A DNA stretch of 64,000 nucleotides from Microbacterium sp. RU1D (lineage in GTDB: Bacteria; Actinomycetota; Actinomycetes; Actinomycetales; Microbacteriaceae). The position numbers and the translations under genes are program-made. Location of the stretch: positions 62,001 through 126,000 of the forward strand of contig NZ_FTPQ01000001.1 of the NCBI RefSeq assembly GCF_900156435.1, written 5' to 3'. The notes beneath the pieces are model-generated. The model was not told the DNA's origin. It saw only the letters and a program-made list of their open reading frames with translations, and made no database searches. Positions 51,161-58,890 of this stretch are shown here, piece after piece. The stretch's first letter is position 1; each line of letters opens with the position of its first letter.

Positions 51161-51235
51161 AGAGACGCGCGAGTCGCCAGGGATCGTCGCCTCCCGGTCG
51201 GATGAGGCGACACGATCCGGCGACTCGCGCGCTCT
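51161..51235. repeat. Palindromic element F (13-bp period)
   Basis: CGAGTCGCC (51170) and ATCGTCGCC (51183) are 13 bp apart; their complements GGCGACACG (51206) and GGCGACTCG (51219) are also 13 bp apart. The 75 bp folds into an imperfect hairpin of about 32 bp. The layout is that of the 19-bp elements with a shorter period. It ends 11 bp before the stop of the leftward oxidoreductase gene. Confidence 0.8.
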
Positions 51236-51245
51236 GCGGCCGGCG

Positions 51246-52229
51246 TCAGAGGTTCGGGATCACCTCGCGCTCGAAGAGCGAGATGCCCGAGGTGTCGTAC
51301 GCGGCCTCGGGGAAGTAGTGGATCGCGTAGCCGAGCCCGTGCTCGGCGCGCTCGCGCAGCCTCTCGACGATCTGCTCGGGCGTGCCGAAACCGACGGAGG
51401 AGCGGTAGTCGGCCTCGATGGCATCCGCCCGGTCGTCGCCCACGTGCGGGCGCAGTCGGGCCACGACTGCGGCCAGACGATCGTCGGCCTCGGCCTCGGT
51501 CGCCGCGACAATCGTGTTGAAGTTCGTGGAGCGCGTGATCTCGCCGAAGTCGCGGCCGAGGGCGTCGCAGTGCCCGCGCAGCACCTCGGACTTGTGGTCG
51601 AACTCCTCGACCGAGTTGCCGAAATTCGTGTACGAGGCGTACTTCGCCGCGATCTTGAGCGTGACCTTCTCGCCCCCGCCGGCGATCCACAGCGGAATGC
51701 CGCCGGGCTGCAGCGGCTTCGGCTGCACGATCGCGCCGTCGACCTCGTAGTACTTCCCCGACAGGGTCGCCTCACCGGTGGTCCAGGCCTGGTGCATGAT
51801 CTCGACGCCCTCGCGCAGGCGACCGAGACGCTCGGCGATGGGCGGGAAGCCGTAGCCGTACGCCTTCCACTCGTGCTCGTACCACCCGCCGCCGATGCCC
51901 ATCTCGGCGCGGCCGCCCGAGATCGCATCGACGGTGGCGGCGACCTTCGCGAGATAGGCCGGGTTGCGATAGCCCATGCACGTGCACATCTGGCCGAGCC
52001 GCACGCGGTCGGTCGCCGCGGCGAAGGCGGCCATGAGGGTCCACGCCTCGTGCGTCGCTTCGGCGCTGGGCACGGGGGTGGTGTGGAAGTGGTCGTAAAC
52101 CCACAGCGAGGCCCAGGGGCCGTCGTCGGCGCTCTGGGCGAGGGCGTTCATGACACGCCAGTGTTCGGAGGGGTCGATGCCGACGAGGTCGAAGCGCCAG
52201 CCCTGGGGGACGAAGATTCCGAATTCCAT
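51246..52229 (-). CDS. LLM-class F420-dependent oxidoreductase
   Basis: A 327-residue luciferase-like TIM-barrel protein of the F420-dependent group. MEFGIFVPQGWRFDL at the start, VYDHFHTTPVPSAEATHEAW, MGIGGGWYEHEWKAYGYGFP and PLWIAGGGEKVTLKIAAKYA are typical of actinobacterial F420 LLM enzymes. The reaction is unknown; relatives reduce or oxidise alcohols, nitro compounds and enones. The ATG at 52229 lies six bases after TAGGGT, so the mRNA is probably leaderless. It is a single gene with palindromic elements on both sides. Confidence 0.9.
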   Translation of the reverse strand: MEFGIFVPQGWRFDLVGIDPSEHWRVMNALAQSADDGPWASLWVYDHFHTTPVPSAEATHEAWTLMAAFAAATDRVRLGQMCTCMGYRNPAYLAKVAATVDAISGGRAEMGIGGGWYEHEWKAYGYGFPPIAERLGRLREGVEIMHQAWTTGEATLSGKYYEVDGAIVQPKPLQPGGIPLWIAGGGEKVTLKIAAKYASYTNFGNSVEEFDHKSEVLRGHCDALGRDFGEITRSTNFNTIVAATEAEADDRLAAVVARLRPHVGDDRADAIEADYRSSVGFGTPEQIVERLRERAEHGLGYAIHYFPEAAYDTSGISLFEREVIPNL

Positions 52230-52235
52230 GCGCTC

Positions 52236-52241
52236 ACCCTA
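52236..52241 (-). promoter_or_regulatory. -10 box of the F420 oxidoreductase gene (predicted leaderless)
   Basis: TAGGGT on the minus strand, six bases before ATG 52229. Confidence 0.5.
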
Positions 52242-52394
52242 GGCGCGGCCGCCGACGTCGGGGGCCGTCGAGCCGGAACCCGCGGCGGCGGGCCGCAACG
52301 CGCGGCGCCGTCACCGCCGGCCCCACCCGACTCCGCCGCGCGATATCCGGCCGCCGCGCTCGCTCGTCGAGAGGGAGCCTCGGGCACGACCGGG

Positions 52395-52462
52395 GTTCGG
52401 GGCGCGATCGTACGTTCGGGGCGCGGAAAATCGTGCCCCGAACGCCGAAATGCGCCTCAAAC
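52395..52462. repeat. 19-bp-period palindromic element G
   Basis: GTTCGGGGCGCG occurs twice, perfectly, at 52395 and 52414 (period 19). The reverse words CGTGCCCCGAAC (52432) and TGCGCCTCAAAC (52451) are 19 bp apart and match each other at 8 of 12 positions, all differences being transitions. It lies in the 264-bp spacer between the F420 oxidoreductase and methyltransferase genes, 32 bp past the methyltransferase stop; the rest of that spacer shows nothing I recognise. Confidence 0.85.
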
Positions 52463-52493
52463 GCGCTCATGCCGGCAGCGCCCGGGGCCGCGC

Positions 52494-53453
52494 TCAGCCC
52501 GCGAACGGCTCCAGGCGCTTGCGCATCACCGCGACGGCGTCGGCGTTGTCGTCGATCAGCACGCTGTGCCGGCCGAGGGGGGCGGCGACGGCGCCGAGCG
52601 TGCCGCTGCCGGCGAACATGTCGAGCACGCGATCGCCGGGGCGGCTGGACGCCTGCACCATGCGCCGCAGCACGCCCTCGGGCTTCTGCGTCGGGTAGCC
52701 CGTCTTCTCCCGACCCGTGGTCGGCACGATGGTGTGCCACCAGACGTCGGTCGGCATCTTCCCGCGCGCGGCCTTCTCGGCGGTCACGAGACCGGGAGCC
52801 ATGTAGGGCTCGCGGTCGACGGCATCCGAATCGAAGAAGTACCGGGCCGGGTTCTTGACGTAGACGAGGATCGTTTCGTGCTTCGTGGGCCAGCGGCGCT
52901 TGGTCTTCGCACCGTAGTCGTAGGCCCAGATCAGTTCGTTGAGGAAGTGGTCGCGACCGAACAGCGCGTCGCACATCACCTTCGCGTAGTGCACCTCGCG
53001 GTAGTCGAGGTGCAGGTAGAGCGTCCCGTCGTCGGCGAGCAGACGCCACGCTTCGATCAGCCGCGGCTCGAGGAACCCCCAGTAGTCGTCGAAGCGGTCG
53101 TCGTAGGTGCGCAGGTCGCCGCGCAGGCGCGCGTACTCGCGTCCGTGGAAGCCGCGCTGCACCACGGGAGGCGGAGGCGGCTCCTCCTCGGGGAACGTCA
53201 GCATGTTCGGATCGTCGCCGGATGCCGCGACCTCGGGCTCGGCGGCATCCGGGGTCTCCGCGTCCTCGGCCGGGGGCGTCCACGTCGCCGACTCGACGGC
53301 CTTCGAGCGGGTGCGCCCGGTGTTGAACGGCGGGTCGAGGTAGACGAGGGCGAACGACCCGTCGGCGTAGGCCGGGGTGACGTCGAGGTTGTCGGCGTGG
53401 TGGATCTCGACGCGGCCGGTCTCGGGGGCGTCGGGGAGGACCTCGACGCTCAC
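52494..53453 (-). CDS. Site-specific DNA methyltransferase (orphan, beta-class N6A/N4C type)
   Basis: A 319-residue AdoMet-dependent DNA methyltransferase. The catalytic motif IV, LVYLDPPFNTG, comes first (about residue 40) and the AdoMet motif FAGSGTLGAVAAPLGR last (about 285), the order of the beta class. PTQKPEGVLRRMVQASS is the usual pre-motif I helix. An acidic and Pro-rich insertion of about 40 residues follows motif IV. No restriction endonuclease gene is adjacent. GTG 53453 is chosen because it overlaps the lipoate-ligase stop (GTGA), which makes it the second gene of that operon. The recognition sequence is unknown. Confidence 0.88.
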   Translation of the reverse strand: MSVEVLPDAPETGRVEIHHADNLDVTPAYADGSFALVYLDPPFNTGRTRSKAVESATWTPPAEDAETPDAAEPEVAASGDDPNMLTFPEEEPPPPPVVQRGFHGREYARLRGDLRTYDDRFDDYWGFLEPRLIEAWRLLADDGTLYLHLDYREVHYAKVMCDALFGRDHFLNELIWAYDYGAKTKRRWPTKHETILVYVKNPARYFFDSDAVDREPYMAPGLVTAEKAARGKMPTDVWWHTIVPTTGREKTGYPTQKPEGVLRRMVQASSRPGDRVLDMFAGSGTLGAVAAPLGRHSVLIDDNADAVAVMRKRLEPFAG

Positions 53454-54499
53454 GGGACGCGCTGCAGCCACGCGTCGGTGGCGAACTTCGTCTCGACGAG
53501 CGCTTCGGCCTCGGCGTACTCCTCGTCGGAGATGTGCCCCTCGGTCGCGCCGTACAGGGTGGTGAAGGTCTGGATGAAGCGGTCGATGACCTGATCGCGC
53601 GGGAGTCCGGTCTGGCTGCGCAGGGGGTCGACACGCTTGGCGGCGGAGACCGTGCCCTTGTCGCTGAGCTTCTCACGGCCGATGCGCAGCACCTCCGTGA
53701 GCACCTGGCCGTCCATGTCGTAGCTGAGCGTCGCGTGGTGCAGCACCCCGCCGTTCGCCAGACGCTTCTGCGCGGCGCCGCCGATCTTGCCGTGGGGTCC
53801 CGCGATGTCGTTGAGCGGCTGGTACACCGCGTCGATGCCGAGCGAGCGCAGCGCCTGGAGCACCCAGTCGTCGAGGAAGGCGTACGAGTCGGCGAAGGTC
53901 ATCCCGGCGACAAGGGATGCCGGGACGTACAGCGAGTACGTGACGATCGAGTTCGCCGCCATGAGCATTGCGCCGCCGCCCGAGATGCGGCGGACCACGT
54001 CGAACCCGTGGTTCGCGGCGCCTTCGGGGTCGACCTCGTTGCGCAGCGACTGGAACGAGCCGATCACGACGGCGTTCTCGTTCCACTCCCACAGGCGCAG
54101 AGTGGGCTTGCGGAGTCCGGCGCCCACGCGGGCGGTGAGCACCTCGTCGAGCGCGAGGTTCATGCGCGGCGACACGGGAGCGTCGTGCACGACCTCCCAC
54201 TCGAAGTCCGCCCAGCCGGGAGCCGTCACCAGCGCGCGGCGGATCGCGGTCGCCACCGACTCGGGGGTGAAGCCGAGCAGCTGCGCCCCCTCGGGGAGGG
54301 CGGCGCGGATGGCTGCGGCGATCGTGGGCACGTCGGACTCGACGGGCAGGCCGTTCACGGCCGCATCGATGTCGTCGAGGGCGTCGTCGGGCTCGAGGAA
54401 GAAGTCGCCCGCAAGGTGGAAGCCGTGGATGCGGCCCTCGCGCTCCTCGAGGTCGACGACGACCAGCTTGCCCCCCGGGACCTTGTACTCGCCGTGCAT
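53450..54499 (-). CDS. Lipoate-protein ligase family protein (BPL/LplA/LipB domain)
   Basis: A 349-residue protein. The N-terminal 90 residues resemble the LplA accessory domain (YKVPGGKLVVVDLEEREGRI, then GFHLAGDFFLEPD); the catalytic domain (about 105-330) has the lipoate-binding RRISGGGAMLM and the lysine region DIAGPHGKIGGAAQKR. The order accessory-then-catalytic is the reverse of Escherichia coli LplA but known in Gram-positive and archaeal relatives. It should attach lipoate or octanoate to E2 or GcvH proteins. ATG 54499 lies six bases after TAGGCT (leaderless). It is coupled to the DNA methyltransferase. Confidence 0.87.
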   Translation of the reverse strand: MHGEYKVPGGKLVVVDLEEREGRIHGFHLAGDFFLEPDDALDDIDAAVNGLPVESDVPTIAAAIRAALPEGAQLLGFTPESVATAIRRALVTAPGWADFEWEVVHDAPVSPRMNLALDEVLTARVGAGLRKPTLRLWEWNENAVVIGSFQSLRNEVDPEGAANHGFDVVRRISGGGAMLMAANSIVTYSLYVPASLVAGMTFADSYAFLDDWVLQALRSLGIDAVYQPLNDIAGPHGKIGGAAQKRLANGGVLHHATLSYDMDGQVLTEVLRIGREKLSDKGTVSAAKRVDPLRSQTGLPRDQVIDRFIQTFTTLYGATEGHISDEEYAEAEALVETKFATDAWLQRVP

Positions 54500-54505
54500 G
54501 CATCC

Positions 54506-54511
54506 AGCCTA
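54506..54511 (-). promoter_or_regulatory. -10 box of the lipoate ligase gene (predicted leaderless)
   Basis: TAGGCT on the minus strand, six bases before ATG 54499. It lies beside the stop of the upstream DMT gene (54509), so the box overlaps the end of that gene. Confidence 0.5.
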
Positions 54512-55450
54512 CGGCGGCGGCGCCGCGGCCGGGACGGGAGGGGCGACGCCGGGGGCGACGAGCCCACGGCGGTGACGGCGCTCGATCGCCTGACCGACGT
54601 ACGACGCGGCGATGATGAGGGCCGCGCCCACGAGTGCGGGCAGCCCCAGCGCCTCACCGCCGACCGCCACGCCCACCGCGAGAGCCCATACCGGTTCGGT
54701 GCCCATGAGGATGCTCGCCCGCGTCGCCGAGGTGCGCCGCACGGCCCACAGCTGCACGACGAACGCGAAGACCGAGCACAGCAGGCCGAGGAACAGCACG
54801 CTCCCCCACCCGGATGCCGAGAGCCGGCCCACCGCGCGTGGGAGGTCGGCGCCGGCCACCGCCGACGACGCCCCCGCGCACACGAGAAGCTGCACGAACA
54901 CCACGGCGAGGGTGCTGTCGTCGCGGCCGCGCGTGAGGCGCGCGCTGGCCGTGACGTGCACGGCGCGCACGACCGCCGCGACGATGACCAGCGCGTCGCC
55001 GGGATTCGGCATCCGCAAGCCCCCGCCCGAGACGAGCAGCGCCACCCCGACCACGGCCGCGACGGCGGCGACGAAGTACGACCTCGGCAACCACGATCGC
55101 GCCGCGATGCTCTCGAGCACGGGGGTGACTACGAGAGCGAGGCTGATGAGCAGTCCCGCGTTCGTGGCGGAGGTGAGGTGGACCCCCCATGTCTCGAGGC
55201 CGATCACGGCCGCCTGAGAGCAGCCGAGCACGACGGCGATCGCGAGGCCGCGGCCGCGTGGCATCCGCTCTCGGCGCACCGCGCAGATCACCCCGAGCGC
55301 GCCCGCCGCGACGAGGAAGCGCAGGGCGACGGCCGGGGCGACGCCGGCCTCGGCGGCAAGGCCCTTCGCGGCGAGGAAGCTTGCGCCCCACACCGCCGCG
55401 ACGGCCACGAGGAGCACGTCGACGACGATTTCGGGTGCACGGCGGGTCAT
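54509..55450 (-). CDS. EamA/DMT family exporter
   Basis: A 313-residue drug/metabolite transporter with ten predicted helices in two EamA repeats (AVWGASFLAAKGLAAEAGV in the first; SATRASILMGTEPVWALAVG in the second). Members export amino acids, nucleosides or drugs. The C-terminus is Pro/Ala-rich. It is divergent from a LysR regulator across a 71-bp spacer, and so is probably its target. The start is ATG 55450; GAGGCT lies six bases upstream, a poor -10. The stop lies 9 bp from the lipoate-ligase start. Confidence 0.9.
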   Translation of the reverse strand: MTRRAPEIVVDVLLVAVAAVWGASFLAAKGLAAEAGVAPAVALRFLVAAGALGVICAVRRERMPRGRGLAIAVVLGCSQAAVIGLETWGVHLTSATNAGLLISLALVVTPVLESIAARSWLPRSYFVAAVAAVVGVALLVSGGGLRMPNPGDALVIVAAVVRAVHVTASARLTRGRDDSTLAVVFVQLLVCAGASSAVAGADLPRAVGRLSASGWGSVLFLGLLCSVFAFVVQLWAVRRTSATRASILMGTEPVWALAVGVAVGGEALGLPALVGAALIIAASYVGQAIERRHRRGLVAPGVAPPVPAAAPPP

Positions 55451-55508
55451 ACGTCCAGCCTCGACCGGCCGACACGGAAGAACAACGCCACGTTTCTTCA
55501 GCGTCCCG

Positions 55509-55514
55509 TAAGTT
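55509..55514 (+). promoter_or_regulatory. -10 box of the lysR-type gene (predicted leaderless)
   Basis: TAAGTT ends seven bases before ATG 55522, in the 71-bp divergent spacer that should also hold the LysR binding site. TTTCTTCA at 55493-55500 is the only other AT-rich piece. Confidence 0.45.
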
Positions 55515-55521
55515 CTGGCTT

Positions 55522-56430
55522 ATGGATCCTGCCCACCTCCGCCTCCTGCGTGAACTGGGCGACCGCGGGAGCGTGGCCGCAGTCGCCGCGGCGCTGCACG
55601 TCTCCGCGTCGGCGGTGTCGCAGCAACTCGCGCATCTGCAGGCGCGCGTACCGGTGCCGCTCACCGTGCGCCGCGGACGTGTGCTGACCCTCACCGCGGC
55701 GGGTGAGGCGCTCGCCGCCGCCGGCACGCGCGTGGAGGAGGCGCTCACCGCCGCGCGCGAGGCGGTCGGCGACTTCCTCGACGGGGATGAGCGACCGGTG
55801 CGGGTGTCGGCTTTCCACAGCGCGGGACTCGCGCTGTTCGGTCCCCTGCTGCGCGAGCTCGACGGCATCCCTCCCCTTCATCTCGCCGACGCCGATGTGG
55901 CGCACCGGGACTTCCCGGGCCTCACCGCCGACCACGACCTGGTGATCGCGCACCGCCTCGCGCACGACCCGCCCTGGCCCCAAGACCGGGTCGTCACGAC
56001 GCCGCTGCTGACCGAGGCCCTCGACATCGCCCTCCCGGCGGCGCACCCGCTGGCCGCGCGCGAGCGGCTCGCCGCCGCCGACCTCGTCGAGCAACCGTGG
56101 GTCTCGGTGCACGAGGGGTTCCCCCTGGCCGGGGTGCTCGACCACCTCGCCGCGCACGTGGGCCGACCACTGCGGATCGCGCACCGCATCAACGAGTTCT
56201 CGGTGACCGCCGAAGTCGTCCGCGCCGGGGCGGCGATCGCCGTAATGCCCCGCACGACCGCGCTTGCGCTCGCCGTCGACGGTGTCGTGCTGCGCCCTCT
56301 CGACGACCTCCCCCTCGTGCGTCACGTCGATGCCCTCGCCCGGCCCGATGCGCTGGCGTACGCGGCCGCGCGCCTGGTGCTCGACGCGTTGCGCACCGTC
56401 GCCTCTCGTGCCACGGATGCCGCCGGTTGA
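55522..56430 (+). CDS. LysR-type transcriptional regulator
   Basis: A 302-residue regulator. The N-terminal HTH (about 3-60) reads LRLLRELGDRGSVAAVAAAL then VSASAVSQQLAHLQARVPVP. The C-terminal effector domain (about 90-290) is the type II periplasmic-binding fold, with FHSAGLALFGPLLRELDGIP and WVSVHEGFPLAGVLDHLA. It is divergent from the DMT exporter gene; this is the common pattern for amino-acid or metabolite export controlled by LysR proteins such as LysG/ArgP types. The effector is not known. An inverted repeat follows the stop. Confidence 0.92.
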   Translation: MDPAHLRLLRELGDRGSVAAVAAALHVSASAVSQQLAHLQARVPVPLTVRRGRVLTLTAAGEALAAAGTRVEEALTAAREAVGDFLDGDERPVRVSAFHSAGLALFGPLLRELDGIPPLHLADADVAHRDFPGLTADHDLVIAHRLAHDPPWPQDRVVTTPLLTEALDIALPAAHPLAARERLAAADLVEQPWVSVHEGFPLAGVLDHLAAHVGRPLRIAHRINEFSVTAEVVRAGAAIAVMPRTTALALAVDGVVLRPLDDLPLVRHVDALARPDALAYAAARLVLDALRTVASRATDAAG

Positions 56431-56472
56431 TCCGGTCGACGCCGGAGGGCGGCGCCGGCGATCGACCCGGAG
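56431..56472. repeat. Inverted repeat after the lysR-type gene
   Basis: TCCGGTCGACGCCGG pairs with CGCCGGCGATCGACCCGGA with two single-base bulges, loop about 7 bases, directly after the stop. It is a terminator candidate between convergent genes; the remaining 80 bp to the ROK gene holds no gene. Confidence 0.5.
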
Positions 56473-56554
56473 CCTCCCGCGACGGTGACCGCGCGACGAC
56501 GGCCCTGCGCATACGCGGCGACGCGGCCTCCGATCCCGCGGGAACCGGCGACCG

Positions 56555-57745
56555 TCAGGCGGGCAGGAACGCCGTGTTCAGCGACTCCGGAGACAAGGCG
56601 TGCTCGATCGCGAGGATGCTCGCCCCGCGCACGCCGGCGTTCTCGGCCGCCACCGACTGCACAATCGAGAGGTACTCCGTCGCCAGCGGCGTCGAGCGCG
56701 AGTAGACGACCTCGCGCACCCCGGCGATCAGGTGTTCGCCCACACGGGCCATCGAGCCGCCCACGGCGATCACCGAGGGGTTCATCAGGCTCACGCAGGT
56801 GGTCAGCACCTCGCCGATGTCGCGGCCGGCCTGCCGTACCGCCTGGATCGCGTCGATGTTGCCGCGCTTGACCAGATCGACCACATCGGAACCGCTGTGC
56901 GCATCGATGCCCTGCGTTCGCAGGGCCCGCGCGATGGCAGGACCGGATGCCAGGGCCTCGAGGCACCCGCGATTGCCGCACTGGCACGGGATGTCGGCGC
57001 CGCGCGCCACCTGCACGTGACCGATGTCGCCGGCGATGCCCTGCGCACCGCGCTGGAGCCGACCGTCGGAGATGATGCCGGTGCCGATGCCCGTGGCCAC
57101 CTTGACGAACATCAGGTGCTCGACGCCCGGCCACGACGACACCTGCTCCCCGAGCGCCATGATGTTCACGTCGTTGTCGACGAGCACGGGCACGGGCAGG
57201 TGGTCGAAGATCCACCCCGGGATGTCGAAGCGGTCCCAGCCGGGCATGATGGGCGGGTTCACGGGTTGTCCGGTCGAGTGCTCGACCGGACCCGGGACGC
57301 CGATGCCCATCGCCACCACGTCCGAGACCGAGCGCTGGACCGACGCCAGCAGGTCGCGCGCGCCGTCGACCAGCCACGTCAGCACGGGAACCGGGCCCAG
57401 TGTCACGTCCAGTGCCGCGCTGGTCTCGGCCAGGACCGTGCCGGCGAGATCGACGATCGCCACCGTGGCGTGCGAGGCGCCGATGTCGGCCGCCACGACG
57501 ACCTTCGCGGCCGGATTGATCGCGAACTGCGACGGGGGCCGTCCACCCGTGCTGACCGCGTCCGCCACCGGCGTGATCAAGCCCATGCGCATGAGCTCGT
57601 CGACGCGGACGGCCACCGTGGAGCGGGCGAGCCCCGTCGACTTGGCGAGCTCGGCGCGCGTGCGGGGGATCCCGTCGCGCAGCAGCTGGAAGAGCTGCCC
57701 CGCGCCGTTCCCGGTCTGCACGGAATCTGTGCTCATCCTCTTCAC
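56555..57745 (-). CDS. ROK family transcriptional regulator
   Basis: A 396-residue repressor. The N-terminal winged helix (about 15-75: GIPRTRAELAKSTGLARSTV) is joined to a ROK sugar-kinase-like domain. The ATP-type motif is VVVAADIGASHATVAIVDLA and the zinc-binding ROK motif CQCGNRGCLEALASG is intact near residue 255. Such XylR/NagC-type proteins repress sugar genes until a sugar binds. GTG 57745 lies six bases after TGTACT; ATG 57736 is an alternative. It is most likely the regulator of the adjoining ribose-type transporter operons, where a CAAACAAA inverted repeat is the best operator candidate. Confidence 0.92.
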   Translation of the reverse strand: MKRMSTDSVQTGNGAGQLFQLLRDGIPRTRAELAKSTGLARSTVAVRVDELMRMGLITPVADAVSTGGRPPSQFAINPAAKVVVAADIGASHATVAIVDLAGTVLAETSAALDVTLGPVPVLTWLVDGARDLLASVQRSVSDVVAMGIGVPGPVEHSTGQPVNPPIMPGWDRFDIPGWIFDHLPVPVLVDNDVNIMALGEQVSSWPGVEHLMFVKVATGIGTGIISDGRLQRGAQGIAGDIGHVQVARGADIPCQCGNRGCLEALASGPAIARALRTQGIDAHSGSDVVDLVKRGNIDAIQAVRQAGRDIGEVLTTCVSLMNPSVIAVGGSMARVGEHLIAGVREVVYSRSTPLATEYLSIVQSVAAENAGVRGASILAIEHALSPESLNTAFLPA

Positions 57746-57751
57746 GCCCTC

Positions 57752-57757
57752 AGTACA
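57752..57757 (-). promoter_or_regulatory. -10-like box of the ROK gene
   Basis: TGTACT on the minus strand, six bases before GTG 57745. It is weaker than the other boxes because position 2 is G. Confidence 0.3.
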
Positions 57758-57787
57758 CCATCAGTTGCTATCGACACGATCCACAAG

Positions 57788-57824
57788 CCGACGGCGACTG
57801 CGCGGAAAGCGCAGTCACCGTCGG
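57788..57824 (-). terminator. Terminator after the ribose-type permease gene
   Basis: CCGACGGCGACTGCGC pairs with GCGCAGTCACCGTCGG over 16 bp (one G-T) with a GGAAA loop. It lies 14 bp after the permease stop, upstream of the ROK gene, and insulates the two. Confidence 0.8.
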
Positions 57825-57837
57825 CGGAAGTCGCGCC

Positions 57838-58890
57838 TCAGCCCCGCCCCGGCGGGCGGGAGAAGCGCTGCTGCAGAAGCACTGCGACGACGATGATGAC
57901 ACCTTTCGCGACGGCCTGGACCGACGACGACAGGTTGTTCTGGATGAACACGTTCGTGAGCGTCGCGAAGATGAGGACACCGAACACCGTGCCGGTGATG
58001 GTCCCGCGGCCACCCACGAGCAGCGTGCCGCCCACGACGACGGCGGCGATCACGTCCAGTTCGAGCAGCAGGCCATTCGTCGAGCTGCCGGCCGTCGTGC
58101 GGCCCAGGAACATGACACCGGCGATTCCCGAGGCGAAGCCCACGAGGACGTAGAGCCACATGACGTGACGACGCACGTCGATGCCGGCCAGGCGCGCGGC
58201 CTCGCGATTGCCGCCGATCGCCACCGTGCGACGCCCGAACGTCGTGCGGTTCAGCAGCACCCATCCGAGCACGGCGACGATGAGGAAGATCCAGATGAGC
58301 ATGTTGACGCCGAGGATGTCGGCATTCATGAACGTGATGAATCCGCGGTCCTGCACCACCAGGGTGCGTCGCTCGGCGAGGATCTCGGCGAGGCCCCGCG
58401 CCCCGACGAGCATCGCGAGGGTCGCCATGAAGGCGACGACGTTGCCGTACGCGATGACGATGCCGTTGATGAGCCCGGCCACCGCGCCCACCGCGAGGGC
58501 GAGGAGCACGAAGACGACCCAGTGCATCGAGTCGGCGAGGTCCTGCACGACGGCGAGCGTGCCCACCACGGAGGCAAGGCCCGTCACCGAACCGACGGAG
58601 AGGTCGATACCCCCGGCGATGATGACCAGGGTCATGGCCACGGCGATCACGCCCACGATCGAGGCCTGTCGGAGGATGACGAAGACGTTGTCGACGGTGA
58701 GGAAGGTGCCGGGCGCAGTGATGGCCCCGACGATGAACATCACCAGCAGCGCGATGACGAGACCGACGTTGCGCCCGGCGGAGCCGGAGAAGAACGCCCG
58801 CAACGGCGACGCCGCGGTCGGGGGAGCCGGTGTCGCACCGGCGGAGGCGGGAACCGTGCGCGCACGGGTCGGGGTGGTCGGCTCGCTCAC
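57838..58890 (-). CDS. Ribose-type (CUT2) ABC transporter permease
   Basis: A 350-residue permease of the RbsC/XylH family with about ten hydrophobic segments. GGIDLSVGSVTGLASVVGTL, GLINGIVIAYGNVVAFMATLAML and GREAA-type pieces (GGNREAARLAGIDVRRH) are hallmarks of CUT2 permeases. The first 35 residues are Pro/Thr/Ala-rich. The GTG start overlaps the ATPase stop (GTGA). It imports a monosaccharide or polyol with the ATPase and the binding protein encoded divergently at 60,664. A terminator follows. Confidence 0.94.
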   Translation of the reverse strand: MSEPTTPTRARTVPASAGATPAPPTAASPLRAFFSGSAGRNVGLVIALLVMFIVGAITAPGTFLTVDNVFVILRQASIVGVIAVAMTLVIIAGGIDLSVGSVTGLASVVGTLAVVQDLADSMHWVVFVLLALAVGAVAGLINGIVIAYGNVVAFMATLAMLVGARGLAEILAERRTLVVQDRGFITFMNADILGVNMLIWIFLIVAVLGWVLLNRTTFGRRTVAIGGNREAARLAGIDVRRHVMWLYVLVGFASGIAGVMFLGRTTAGSSTNGLLLELDVIAAVVVGGTLLVGGRGTITGTVFGVLIFATLTNVFIQNNLSSSVQAVAKGVIIVVAVLLQQRFSRPPGRG

